64,000 nucleotides of DNA from Argyresthia goedartella (Eukaryota > Arthropoda > Insecta > Lepidoptera > Argyresthiidae). The notes beneath the pieces were generated by a model, which saw nothing but the letters and a program-made list of their open reading frames with translations, had not been told where the DNA came from and searched no databases. The DNA lies in the NCBI GenBank assembly GCA_949825045.1, contig OX463813.1, positions 29,060,001-29,124,000 of the forward strand, read 5' to 3'. The position numbers were made by a program, and so were the translations under genes. Of the stretch, positions 1-9,488 are shown piece after piece. Within the stretch, counting starts at the first letter, position 1. Each line of letters begins with the position of its first letter.

Positions 1-1914
1 TACCCCGATTAATAAACGAACTACCAGCATGTCTCAAGGAATCGTTAAATACATCAAACCTTAAATACAAAATAAAAAATCACTATTTGCAACTATACTA
101 ATAAATAGAATAGAAGCAAAACCAATCAACTATCATCACACAAGAAGAACCCATAACATCCCCACCGCTCAGAACAAAAGAACCGGTACTCAGGGCAACT
201 ACACAACAACTATTATTTAATCTGTGACACAACACACAGTAGCGAGCGATCGAGTTGCTTTCTTGGGCATGCAGCATAGAATAGTATCTATACATGTAGG
301 TATGCTTAGGTTCGATGGATGTGAGCTCGTTTTTATGTGTTTTTGAGGCTATAAACGCGCGTAAAAATACAATGTGATTGTGAACTATAATTATTTAACA
401 GTACCACCGACTATATTGTACTACCGCATGACAACCACGAATGAAATGTACCTAGATAAACCTCAGTGGTTTTTAGAGTATATTAAATTTGACATGTAAT
501 GTTATTTAAAAAAAAAATAAATAAACAATAAAAAAAAAAAAAAATTGCCTCTGACCGAAAGGTATGAATGAGAAGGCGAGATGTTAATAAATTAATAGTA
601 GTTTATGTGACAGATACATAATGGAGGGCATTGAAACTCGAGAGTGGGTTCATGAAACGAGCCGAAGGCGAGTTTCCTAATAATATCATTCGAGAGTTTT
701 AATGCCTAATTATTATGTATAGTTACATACACTAGTTTATCTACGCACATATGATAAGCTCTCTTTGATGTGTTCAGGAACCGCATGTTCGACCGGCGTG
801 GTGGCATTGATAACTGCTCTGCACTTGTTTAGCTTGCTCAGTAGTACCAACTTCACACATAAACTAGGGGGCGGCACGCAGGCGGGCGTCGGCTTTCGAA
901 ATTTGAATGTCATAATTTATCGAAAATTTAAACATTGTGGTCATAATGTAGTTTTTACCATGTAGTATATGCATTATGCTTGTAGTAACGTGCGGTTTTT
1001 GGACGCAGTAAAGAGGGTTTATGATACGTGTGCAGGCGGTATTTAAAACACTAATTAGACATATATTAGTCAAAATATTCAAATTAGTTTCTCAAAATAG
1101 GCTAAAATTTTATAAAATAAAAACTTAACTAGTATATTTATTAAGCACCTTAAATGGGGTTTCCCTTTTTCCTTTTAAGGCACGGAACCCTAAGAAACAG
1201 CAAAGTATCCCAACAAAAGCACCTTCAGTATAACACATGTAAACAGCCGCTCGTACAACTAGGATGCGTCGTGTCACCCCACACGCCTTTCTACACTCCA
1301 CTCGTAGTGACGCAGACACCCTGTATGTGCTCGTTAACCGCAAATGAGTGCAGCAAGCGACTTGAGCATGTGATGGGAATTCGGAGCAGGAAACAAATAG
1401 GAATGGATATGGTAAAATAAGAAAAAACCGAGAAAGACAAAGACAAAAATGTTTATTTGTTCATAATTGTTTGTAACTAGGTTTTATATTATCAACGGTG
1501 TTTCAAATGATGGTATCCAGTAATACTGGGTGTATAAATATTAACCTTATTATATTACATCTTAAATCTAAATTTAATCTAAACATAGTTAGGGAAGTGG
1601 ACATATCTAGAAATTAAATCAGTATCAGTATACGTATTTTATTATAGTGTTATTTTATGACTCTAGGCATACTAATATTGTGATGCTAGCTACACCGCTT
1701 CACAAACTTCACAAACCGTGAGAATGGTCTTTTTTGACTTAATCCTAGAATATTTTTTATAATTATGAAAAAAATATATTTAAAATCCTCGCAACTAGCC
1801 CTTTCATCGGACATGACAAACTCCATATACAACTATACCGTGGAAAACATTAATTTAATTTTTTTGATATGCCCCTTTAATTAAAACATTACTTTGTTTA
1901 CGTGAGACGTTCGT
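1..1914. other. AT-rich intergenic stretch, no gene
   Basis: I see no reading frame with domain-like content here; the open frames are short and of low complexity. It contains A-rich runs at about 507-544, a candidate foldback element at 614-720, and a short relic reading GGCACGGAACCCTAA near 1180, which matches the end of a repeat common in Lepidoptera. The last four bases (1911-1914, TCGT) are the left target-site duplication of the Gypsy element that follows. Confidence 0.6.
614..720. repeat. Candidate foldback / MITE-like element
   Basis: Both ends carry ATACATAAT in opposite orientation, followed inward by GGCATT and AAACTC blocks that also mirror each other, with a central palindrome around GAGCCGAAGGCGAG. 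The arms are imperfect and I cannot define a target-site duplication. It is probably a short non-autonomous DNA element, family unknown. Confidence 0.35.
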
Positions 1915-4117
1915 TGTAATGGTACACGAGAGTCGGTACATTAGATACTTCATTCTGCGTGATAGAGGGCTAGCCCAACGCCGCGCTGTTTTGAATACGA
2001 GAATCGGTTCAGATAACGTTTGGGGGTTTTGCATAGCTTACTGGCAAAGTTTGAAAAAAGACGCGTGGGTTCATTCGTGGAATTTCAGTTCAGGCCAAGT
2101 TTTTTTGTCGCATTCCTGCGACATGTGTAGAAATCAGAGCCGATTTGGCTGCGCGTTGAATAAAATTATGAATAACTAAATAATGAAAGGTTATTACGGA
2201 ACGGAGAAAGCTATTATGTTGATTGCAAATATACAATTGCGATTGAGGTATGATATGGAGAGTTTGACACCTCTATTTTGAATATCATTCTAGAGGTCTT
2301 TGCCACGCGCGTCTAGCGGTCGGGAAATGCTTAATTAATCGCAACAAGCTTTTATTGGTCAGCGATCAACAGATTCTGTGTATCGGCAGTACCAAATGAT
2401 TTGAGTGATAACCTACGGTTGATCATAGTGAATATGCGTACACACAATTTGTAGAACGGCGGATCTGCATGGCATGGTTGAAATTGGACCCTGTGTAGTT
2501 AGTGATAAGAAGCTTCGCTTGGGCAGAGCATTTGCAAAGGACGCATGTGGGGCATATAAATACCAGAGCGTGGGAGGGGAATTCATTCAGTCTCTGCGTC
2601 TAGCCGCTGTGACAGTCGTCTTCACGAGTTCTAAACAGTTTTGGCTGCCGTGTTACGCGTCAGAACTATACGAATTGGTGATTGCGAAGTTTCAGTGGGT
2701 TTTCGTGAGTGTCTGAAGCGCCGAGATATACCTCGGTTCCTACCTTTATATCAACCTACCCCTAATTCCAAAACTATCCTTGGGTCGTTAGGAAAGAACT
2801 TGTAAGTCAATTATTCTGAGTCTGAGTCTGGGCTTGGAGCGACCCTAAATTCCTTTTCCCTTCACCATAGGGTTCCTGGATTGGCTCTTAGGATATTCGC
2901 GGGCTAATCCTCTCCTCTGTTCCTTTCGAGTAGCGAGCTTTGAAATTCCCACACACACAGTCGTTAAACATTCAAGCACATTCAAATCAAACTCAACCAT
3001 TTTCGAGTGGTGTCGATAATGGACGTGGTATAACACTAGGTTTTTAGACTAGGCTAGACAGGAGTTTAGTTGCGGCTAAACCTAGGTTGTCAGGGCATAG
3101 GGAGACTGTTTGATCGATGAGGTTCCGCGGATGGAAATAACAAATTCAGAACAAAGTTAAACCGGTGTCAACACAGTTAACATATACTGTTGATATTTTG
3201 ACATTTGAGTGTTGTCGGGGACGCGCGAAGAGATCAATTTACAGTCTAAAGTTCATTGTTTAGGTCCGGGTAGGTGTTTTGCATTGCCTTGGGTCAGATT
3301 GGATTCAAGTTGCATTTTTAAATTAAATGTAAATTTCGCTGGATATCTAATGTGTAAGTTGAGTCGGTATATATGATTTGGCTCAGCCCAGGACGTGCTG
3401 CGGCTAGTGGAATTCATAGTTCGGTATTTATCGAATTATGCACTTCGCTATGGTGTGGGTTAGATATCCTAAAACAATAATGCTTGCGTTTCGATAACAT
3501 CCAGCTCAAATTGCGCAGAGTTGAAGGTTTCAAAACGTTACGGACCTTTTGAGGTAACCGCTAGTTCAGAACCCATTTCGGAACTCAAATCGCAATTGTG
3601 TAAACCGGTCTTTTCGGATCGTTATTGCCGTGAACAAAATATATAATTGGAACCACCACAAGCCGCTACGAGCGAGCACATGAAATATAATTGAGTACTC
3701 ACGTCGTAAAACTACGACGGATATCTATACTATAACTGTGATCGATCACTAAAACTATAACTAAAATTACAACAAAAGATGTTCCAATGCGCTCATATAT
3801 ACAAAAACCAGATGGTGCCATCACATAAAATATAACAACGATCGTTTTGGCGCAATACACCGCTGACTGATGCGAATTACCGGCTCGCGGACATATATGC
3901 TTTCTCTGTCTAACTTGAAACTGTAACTTTCCGAACCAAGCTTCGTTCGACTATTGTACGCCTAACAGATTTCTCGATGAACGAGAAATTCAGACTTATC
4001 ATTCTTACTTACAAATCTTACAGCTGAATCGGGTCCTCTCATTTTGGGATAGATAGAATAGACGATCATAGCTACTGTTAGCGGCGGCTACGACCTTTAG
4101 CCCTGGGCCCTGTTACA
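1915..4117 (+). repeat. 5' LTR of Gypsy element (2,203 bp)
   Basis: The sequence is repeated at 9489-11691 with equal length. Reading them side by side I found one difference, G at 2341 against C at 9915. It begins TG and ends CA. At 2.2 kb it is long for the group, where a few hundred bases is more usual. Two open stretches of 86 and 80 codons (1919-2179, 2474-2716) recur in both LTRs but show no protein features, and I treat them as chance. A fragment near 1965, GGGCTAGCCCAACGCC, also occurs in a dispersed repeat near 51047 and 62137. Confidence 0.95.
2555..2588 (+). promoter_or_regulatory. LTR core promoter: TATA box plus initiator
   Basis: TATAAATA lies at 2555-2562 and the arthropod initiator TCATTC (consensus TCAKTY) at 2583-2588. 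The initiator A at 2585 is 30 bases from the start of the TATA box, which is the expected spacing. This would place the U3/R boundary about 670 bases into the LTR and leave about 1.5 kb of R plus U5. The start site is inferred. Confidence 0.6.
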
Positions 4118-4123
4118 GATTTT

Positions 4124-4141
4124 TGGTGCCGAGACGGAAGG
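4124..4141 (+). promoter_or_regulatory. Primer-binding site (tRNA not assigned)
   Basis: Six bases after the 5' LTR lies TGGTGCCGAGACGG. It begins with TGG, the complement of the tRNA CCA end, in the position where a minus-strand primer-binding site is expected. I cannot assign the tRNA with confidence from memory. Confidence 0.6.
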
Positions 4142-4352
4142 ATATCCTAGATAGTCTGATACCTAGATATTCCTAGATATTCTAAAAGAATCAAGGTCTA
4201 ACGCGTTACTTTTAAAAATAACACAACGTAGAAACGATTTTAAACAGTTCAGTTTGTAAATAAGAAATAAGCAAAAAAGGGGCATTGTTTTCAGACGAGC
4301 TACGACTAGGAGAAAAAAACGTTAGTCGGGTAGCACGAGACGATAGCACGGG

Positions 4353-4621
4353 TTGACGACCCGAATGGCCGAGTCGGTAGTGACGCTGCCTGCGAAACCG
4401 GGGGTCCCGGGTTCGAATCCCGGTGGGGCAAATGTTTGTTTGATGAGAGCGGTTGTTTGTACCCTAGTCATGGTTGTTTATCTATCTAAGTATAATATTT
4501 CTCTATAAGTATATATAACGTTGTCTAGTGCCCAAGATACAGGGAATCCTAGTTTGGGGCTAGATCAATGTGTGTAAAGGGTGTCCAAGGTATTATTATT
4601 ATTAATATTATTATTATTATT
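4353..4621 (+). repeat. SINE-A copy inside the Gypsy leader
   Basis: A tRNA-like head carries a matching A box (TGGCCGAGTCGG) and a perfect B box (GGTTCGAATCC). It is followed by a body ending GTGTCCAAGGTATT and an (ATT)n tail. The same head and body occur at 49416-49664, so this is a member of a SINE family and not a tRNA gene. It sits between the primer-binding site and the gag start codon at 4642, so it would be part of the genomic RNA. I cannot see a clear target duplication of its own. Confidence 0.85.
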
Positions 4622-4641
4622 CACTTTCACACACAAGTGAA

Positions 4642-5250
4642 ATGGCGTCAGGGCAGGTGACGCAATTGTTATCTGAAATAGTGAAAAGATTAGACAGTTT
4701 GGAAAGGGGTTCCAGCACGAGCAATGCTAGTAGGACTTCGGAAAGACATACTGATAGACAGGAACTAGAGACGTTTGAACAATCGGTAGAAAAACGTCAA
4801 TCATGCATTGTGAAAATGACACAGAAGTTGCCGACATTCGATGGGCGGAATTCGGAAAATCCGATGATTTTCTTAAGAGATTTAAAGGCTTATATTAAAG
4901 TCTCGGGAGATACTTCTAGGGCTTTGATATGGGCAACGGATAGTTTGGTAGGAATTGCGAAAGTTCGAATGAGCATATACAGAGACTCATGGCGAACCTA
5001 TTCGGATTTTGAAAAAGATTTCAGAGAGGTATTCTGGGGTGATAATGAACAGGAATTAATTAAGCAAAGATTCCTAACTGCGAAGTTTGATTCTAAGAAA
5101 GGTCAAAGTATGGAAGAATTCTTTGCCTCTCAATTGAATAGCATATATGAGCTTACGATACCGTTTACTGATACGGAGAAAATCAACACGATTTTCAGAC
5201 AGTTGCCGCGTGATATTCAGGTAGCGTTTTTGCTAGAAAGGAGACTATGA
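4642..5250 (+). CDS. Gag, N-terminal and capsid part
   Basis: This 202-codon frame begins at the first ATG after the leader SINE. The N-terminus (LLSEIVKRLDSLER) has heptad character and may form a coiled coil. From about residue 60 the pattern LPTFDGRNSENPMIFLRDL resembles the start of the retrotransposon Gag capsid domain. The region around residues 120-195 (KDFREVFWGDNEQ, RFLTAKFDSKKGQSMEEF, LPRDIQVAF) continues the capsid-like fold. The frame stops at a TGA overlapping an ATG (ATGA, 5247-5250), and the expected last capsid helix continues in the next frame. Gag assembles the particle. Whether the break is a mutation or a natural split is unresolved. Confidence 0.85.
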   Translation: MASGQVTQLLSEIVKRLDSLERGSSTSNASRTSERHTDRQELETFEQSVEKRQSCIVKMTQKLPTFDGRNSENPMIFLRDLKAYIKVSGDTSRALIWATDSLVGIAKVRMSIYRDSWRTYSDFEKDFREVFWGDNEQELIKQRFLTAKFDSKKGQSMEEFFASQLNSIYELTIPFTDTEKINTIFRQLPRDIQVAFLLERRL

Positions 5251-5630
5251 CCATACGGGATGCGGTCGAATTCCTTCGGCATTTAGAACGGAATGTCGAT
5301 GGGGGATTAAGCGCGATACATGATTCGGAACCTATGAATACGAATAACGTGAGGCGGGATAGCTATATGCGTGGGCAATATCGAGCTATGCGGGTAAATA
5401 CGTTACGTTATAACGCGATAAGTCGTAGTAATAATTATAACGCGGTAACGAAGGGGCGAAACGAATTTGGGACGCGTGGTCGCGGTTATTTTCGTGGTAG
5501 AGGCAGGCAGCCTAGGCCTAGCTTCAAGGCAATAAAGTTTCAGAGGGGCAATGATAGTTCAGGAGATACAGAGGCAGGACAAAGTTCAAGTGACAGGAAT
5601 AATGCGATAAGTCAGAATTCAAAAAACTAG
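5247..5630 (+). CDS. Gag, C-terminal nucleocapsid-like part
   Basis: This 127-codon frame starts at the ATG of an ATGA overlap with the previous frame. Its first residues (TIRDAVEFLRHLERN) look like the end of a Gag capsid domain and not like a new protein start. It then becomes basic, with an Arg-Gly cluster (RGRGYFRGRGRQPR) near residues 75-90 that probably binds RNA. No CCHC zinc knuckle is present, unlike many Gypsy Gags. The frame ends at a TAG (5628-5630) directly preceded by the slippery heptamer A AAA AAC. Expression could be by -1 frameshifting or reinitiation from the upstream frame, or the two may once have been one ORF. Confidence 0.8.
   Translation: MTIRDAVEFLRHLERNVDGGLSAIHDSEPMNTNNVRRDSYMRGQYRAMRVNTLRYNAISRSNNYNAVTKGRNEFGTRGRGYFRGRGRQPRPSFKAIKFQRGNDSSGDTEAGQSSSDRNNAISQNSKN
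5621..5630 (+). promoter_or_regulatory. Gag-pol -1 ribosomal frameshift site
   Basis: The sequence A AAA AAC TAG places the canonical X XXY YYZ heptamer (5621-5627) in the correct register for the second gag frame, immediately before its stop codon. Slipping back one base leads directly into the pol frame, which is open from before this point and has no ATG at its start. I did not fold the downstream RNA to look for a stimulatory structure. Confidence 0.85.
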
Positions 5631-8600
5631 TGGACTCGCGCGGGTCGTTCGCGCTCAGATATTTATTACGGTTCGGGTGGACAGCCGATCGAATTGGGAA
5701 AAAGCATAGACTGTATGATTTGTGTAATTTGGATTCGAACGTGGGTGTGAATGAATTTATTCAATTATTAGCGCATAAAGCGTACGGATATGCCGTGTGT
5801 TTAGATGAAAAATCTAGATCGAATTATAGAGATCGAAATGACAGACGTTTACATACGATATTCAGAGACGACGATTCGACTGAGTGTGGGCGCGAGTTAT
5901 GTAGTACTTTGACATTACCTGAGATAGATGTGCGTATTGGGAATATTGTTGTAAGGAGTTTGATTGATTCGGGGAGCGAAATCAGTGTAATAAGTCGGAG
6001 AGTATACGAAGAAGTATGCAGTCAATTGGGAAAACCGACGGAAATACCGATTCCAAGTTTGAGAATCACAGGTGCGTTTGGAGTCAGTAAGGAAAAGGTT
6101 GATAAATTAGTAACGTTACCATTAACAATAGGTGAATGCGTTATCGATACTCCAATGCTAGTATTAACAAGGGTGCCTAAAGATTTAATTTTGGGGTTTG
6201 ATTTTATACAACAGACGCGAGCCAGTTTAACGTGTGAGGGTAATAAGAGGCTAATTATACGAAGCGCCGGGCGGATGTGTGAAATACCATTAGGTACTGG
6301 TCCTAATCCGGAATCTTGCTGTTGTACAATGGAAGTACAGAACCAAGATACCTGTAGAAATATGATAGAGGAATATGTGAATAATTCATCAATACCTGTT
6401 GAACACAAAACAAGGTTATTGCCGGTGTTAAATAAACATGCAGAGTTGTTTAGCGATAGGATAGGTCGGACAAATAAATATATACATGAGATAAAAATGA
6501 GAGATGAAACGCCTTTCGTAAAGCGAAGCTATCCCATACCGTTCGCATATCGCGATAAAGTAACAAAACGTTTGGAAGAGATGGAATTGATAGGTATTAT
6601 TAGCAGGCAATCTACGGATTTCAGCAGTCCATTGACTTGTACATTAAAGAAAACAGGAGAGGTCCGTATTCTTCTAGATGCACGACAATTAAACACTGGA
6701 ATGGTCGGGGAGGTTGAAACCACACCTTTAATGAGTGAGATATTGCAATCCGGGCGCCGGATAAATTACATAGGAGTTATTGATATCAAAGATGCGTATT
6801 TTTCTATACCATTATCAGACGAATCTAAACGATACACGGGTTTTGTATATCAAGGCAGAAGTTATGTTTACAACGTTTTACCTCAGGGGTTGAAAACCAG
6901 TGTGGGTTCATTTTCGAGGGCGATGGACTTAATTCTAGGGCCAGAGGTTAGGTCATATTGTTTAAATTTTGTTGACGATTTGGCAATTTTAACTGAGGGT
7001 GACTTCGAACAGCATTTGTCTCAAGTGGACACGGTTCTGAGTAAATTGAAAGACGCGGGCTTCACATGCAAACTAAAAAAATGCGAGTTTGCACAAAAAA
7101 AGGTCAAGTTATTGGGGCATATTTTGTCTACACAAGGTTTGCAGATGGACCCGGACAAAATTGAAACACTTAAATTATATCCGTCACCCAGAACTGTCAG
7201 GCAATTGAGGGCGTTTTTGGGGTTCATAAATTACTTTCGGAGGTTTATAAAAAATTTTGGAACGTTGACACGGCCCTTGTACAATTTATTGCGGTCTGGA
7301 GTCAAGTTCGTCTGGAGTGCGCAGATGCAAAGTGCTTTTGACGAGATAAAAAACCAATTCTCAGAAAGTATAATTTTGAGTCAGCCATTGGCGGGAAAAA
7401 CATATTATGTTCAATGTGACGCCAGCGCTATAGGAATTGGGGGCTATGTTTATCAATTAGATGAATCGGGCCAGGAGCTAATTATAGGGTTCTGTTCGCA
7501 GGCATTCAAGGGTGCCCAGACTAGATGGGCTACCAGTGAACAGGAAATGTATGCAGTTATATACACTTTAAAGCGATTTGAGATATATTTGCGGGGAGAA
7601 AAGGTTATTATTAGAACTGATCATAAAAGTTTGACGTTCATTAAGTCGTGGACTTTATTGGGTGCACGCGTAACGAGGTGGATTATGTTTTTAGAGCAAT
7701 TCGATTACGACATAGAATTTGTGCGAGGGACTGATAATCAAATTGCCGACACGCTAAGCAGGCAGATAGCGGGACCTGGAGGTATGAATGACAGTACAAA
7801 TGTTCAGCCGGGGATATTCTGGTTTCAGGCATCGAATACCGCAAGTGTTATTTCGAGTTTACGGGACATTGCGAGATTACAGAGCGAAGATGAGCGGTTA
7901 AATCGAATTAGCGGTTGTATCAGACGTAATGTGGTAGATACCGGAACGAGAGGTTTTGAAAATTATAAGCTAGTAGGTGATACGTTATATTTTCACGTGC
8001 CGAAGCGGAACGTACAGTTGCTAGTAATTCCGAAATCACTACAGGAGGAACTAATTTTACACATACATGAAGAAATAGGTCACTACGGCAGATATAAAAT
8101 ATTAGCACTGATGAAGGACAGATATTATTTTCTTCATATGAGTAGGGTGATTAGCGCGGTGATAAGAAGTTGTGACATATGTCAAAAGGTCAAGCCAAGT
8201 ACTAACAATACCGTTGGTCCTTGTACACCGGTGTTGGCGGAAAAGTTGGGTGAGAAAGTTTTCTCGGACCTTTATGGGCCATTGCCCGTTGGTAAATTCG
8301 GATATCAATATATATATGTGATTCAAGACGTGTACAGTAAAGTAATAAAATTATATCCAATGCGAAAAGCGACAGGTAGGAGCGTGCTCGCTTGTACAAA
8401 GAGATTTCATAGGGAGATACCTATCGAAACTATAATTACGGACTCAGGACCACAGTTCATATCGAAAGTTTGGGAATTTGGACTCAAACAGCTGGGGATT
8501 CGGGTCACTCATACGTCGGTGATTTGTCCAAATTCTAATAGCGTAGAAAGAGTGAATCGCGAGCTAGGTCGGCTGATTAGGACTTATTGCGGCGGAAGTA

Positions 8601-9091
8601 ATCGTAGTTGGGTAGACGTGTTACCGGACATTCAGAATTGCTATAATAATATCGAACACACAAGCACAGGCTTTGCGCCTAATGAGTTAGCGTTTGGTAG
8701 GCGGGAACCGTTAACTATTGACAAGGAATTAGGCGATGAATGGTTATTAGGCCATAGTGTGCGAGATTCGGAACAGGTGCGGAATGTAGCGATAGAAAAC
8801 TCTAAAAGTTCTAGTGAACGACGTAAGCGACAGGCGGACAAACGGCGTAAGTTAGAGGTCTATCGTATAGGTGATTATGTGAAACTTAAAACTTTTGTGC
8901 GTTCAAATAAAGAACATAAAATCATGCGGAAATTTTCGTTGTTGTATAAAGGGCCTTATGTTATTTCGGCAGTGGTATATCCTAACTGTTATACGTTAGT
9001 AGATCCGGGTTCAAATGAGATATTGGGTAACTTCAATACTATAAATATAGCCAGGTATTATGTGAGGACGAATAAGGGCGTAGATAAATAA
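5630..9091 (+). CDS. Pol polyprotein: protease, RT, RNase H, integrase
   Basis: The frame is 1,153 codons long, uninterrupted, and entered by -1 frameshift. The aspartic protease motif LIDSGSEISVI has its DSG at residues 113-115. Reverse transcriptase shows VIDIKDAYF (first catalytic Asp near 385), LPQGLKTS and FVDD at 447-450, in place of the usual YVDD or YIDD. RNase H shows QCDASAIG (Asp near 597), EQEMYA (Glu near 637), RTDHKS (Asp near 664) and DNQIADTLS. Integrase has an HHCC zinc domain (H near 811, SCDICQ near 847-852), catalytic D880, D938 and E973, and a GPY/F-like module (YKGPYVI) near the C-terminus. No chromodomain is visible. Protease before RT and integrase last define the Ty3/Gypsy group. 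All catalytic residues I checked are present, so the enzyme set may be functional. Confidence 0.95.
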   Translation: MDSRGSFALRYLLRFGWTADRIGKKHRLYDLCNLDSNVGVNEFIQLLAHKAYGYAVCLDEKSRSNYRDRNDRRLHTIFRDDDSTECGRELCSTLTLPEIDVRIGNIVVRSLIDSGSEISVISRRVYEEVCSQLGKPTEIPIPSLRITGAFGVSKEKVDKLVTLPLTIGECVIDTPMLVLTRVPKDLILGFDFIQQTRASLTCEGNKRLIIRSAGRMCEIPLGTGPNPESCCCTMEVQNQDTCRNMIEEYVNNSSIPVEHKTRLLPVLNKHAELFSDRIGRTNKYIHEIKMRDETPFVKRSYPIPFAYRDKVTKRLEEMELIGIISRQSTDFSSPLTCTLKKTGEVRILLDARQLNTGMVGEVETTPLMSEILQSGRRINYIGVIDIKDAYFSIPLSDESKRYTGFVYQGRSYVYNVLPQGLKTSVGSFSRAMDLILGPEVRSYCLNFVDDLAILTEGDFEQHLSQVDTVLSKLKDAGFTCKLKKCEFAQKKVKLLGHILSTQGLQMDPDKIETLKLYPSPRTVRQLRAFLGFINYFRRFIKNFGTLTRPLYNLLRSGVKFVWSAQMQSAFDEIKNQFSESIILSQPLAGKTYYVQCDASAIGIGGYVYQLDESGQELIIGFCSQAFKGAQTRWATSEQEMYAVIYTLKRFEIYLRGEKVIIRTDHKSLTFIKSWTLLGARVTRWIMFLEQFDYDIEFVRGTDNQIADTLSRQIAGPGGMNDSTNVQPGIFWFQASNTASVISSLRDIARLQSEDERLNRISGCIRRNVVDTGTRGFENYKLVGDTLYFHVPKRNVQLLVIPKSLQEELILHIHEEIGHYGRYKILALMKDRYYFLHMSRVISAVIRSCDICQKVKPSTNNTVGPCTPVLAEKLGEKVFSDLYGPLPVGKFGYQYIYVIQDVYSKVIKLYPMRKATGRSVLACTKRFHREIPIETIITDSGPQFISKVWEFGLKQLGIRVTHTSVICPNSNSVERVNRELGRLIRTYCGGSNRSWVDVLPDIQNCYNNIEHTSTGFAPNELAFGRREPLTIDKELGDEWLLGHSVRDSEQVRNVAIENSKSSSERRKRQADKRRKLEVYRIGDYVKLKTFVRSNKEHKIMRKFSLLYKGPYVISAVVYPNCYTLVDPGSNEILGNFNTINIARYYVRTNKGVDK

Positions 9092-9488
9092 GATAGTGTA
9101 TAAAGGTTATATAATTAAGCTGTAAGCTGTAAATTTGAGTAACTACTTTGTAGATTTAAGGATCTTGCATGGTTTGGAAACAAAAACAAAAAAAAAAAAA
9201 CCAAAAAAAAAAAAACAATTTGTATATATATAGTAATACGAATTAGGATAAATTGCGGGTAAGCGAGGTTGTATAGTAAGATAGATAAATAAGATAAGAC
9301 AGGAGAGAACTCAATCGAGTTGTGTAAATATTATATACATAATTGACAGATTCATCGGTCGGTGTACATGATTTGAGATGTCCGAACATATAGAGTAGAT
9401 ATGTACAAAGTATGGGTAGCATAGTGGTAATGAGATCCTTGCGCCATGTTAACTGAGATAAACAGTGTCTCAAGGTCTGGGAGGGGGC
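9092..9488 (+). other. Non-coding spacer and polypurine tract of Gypsy element
   Basis: No envelope-like frame lies between pol and the 3' LTR. The stretch has A-rich runs near 9180-9216 and ends with the purine run GGGAGGGGG at 9479-9487, one base before the LTR. That run is the likely polypurine tract priming plus-strand synthesis. Confidence 0.8.

Noticed and set aside
1919..2716. Open frames of 86 and 80 codons in both Gypsy LTRs
   Set aside because: They are duplicated only because the LTRs are identical; no domain, and the first lies in U3 upstream of the likely start site.
4353..4430. tRNA gene (perfect A and B boxes)
   Set aside because: The acceptor stem does not pair properly and the head is followed by a repeated body and tail also found at 49416, so it is a SINE.
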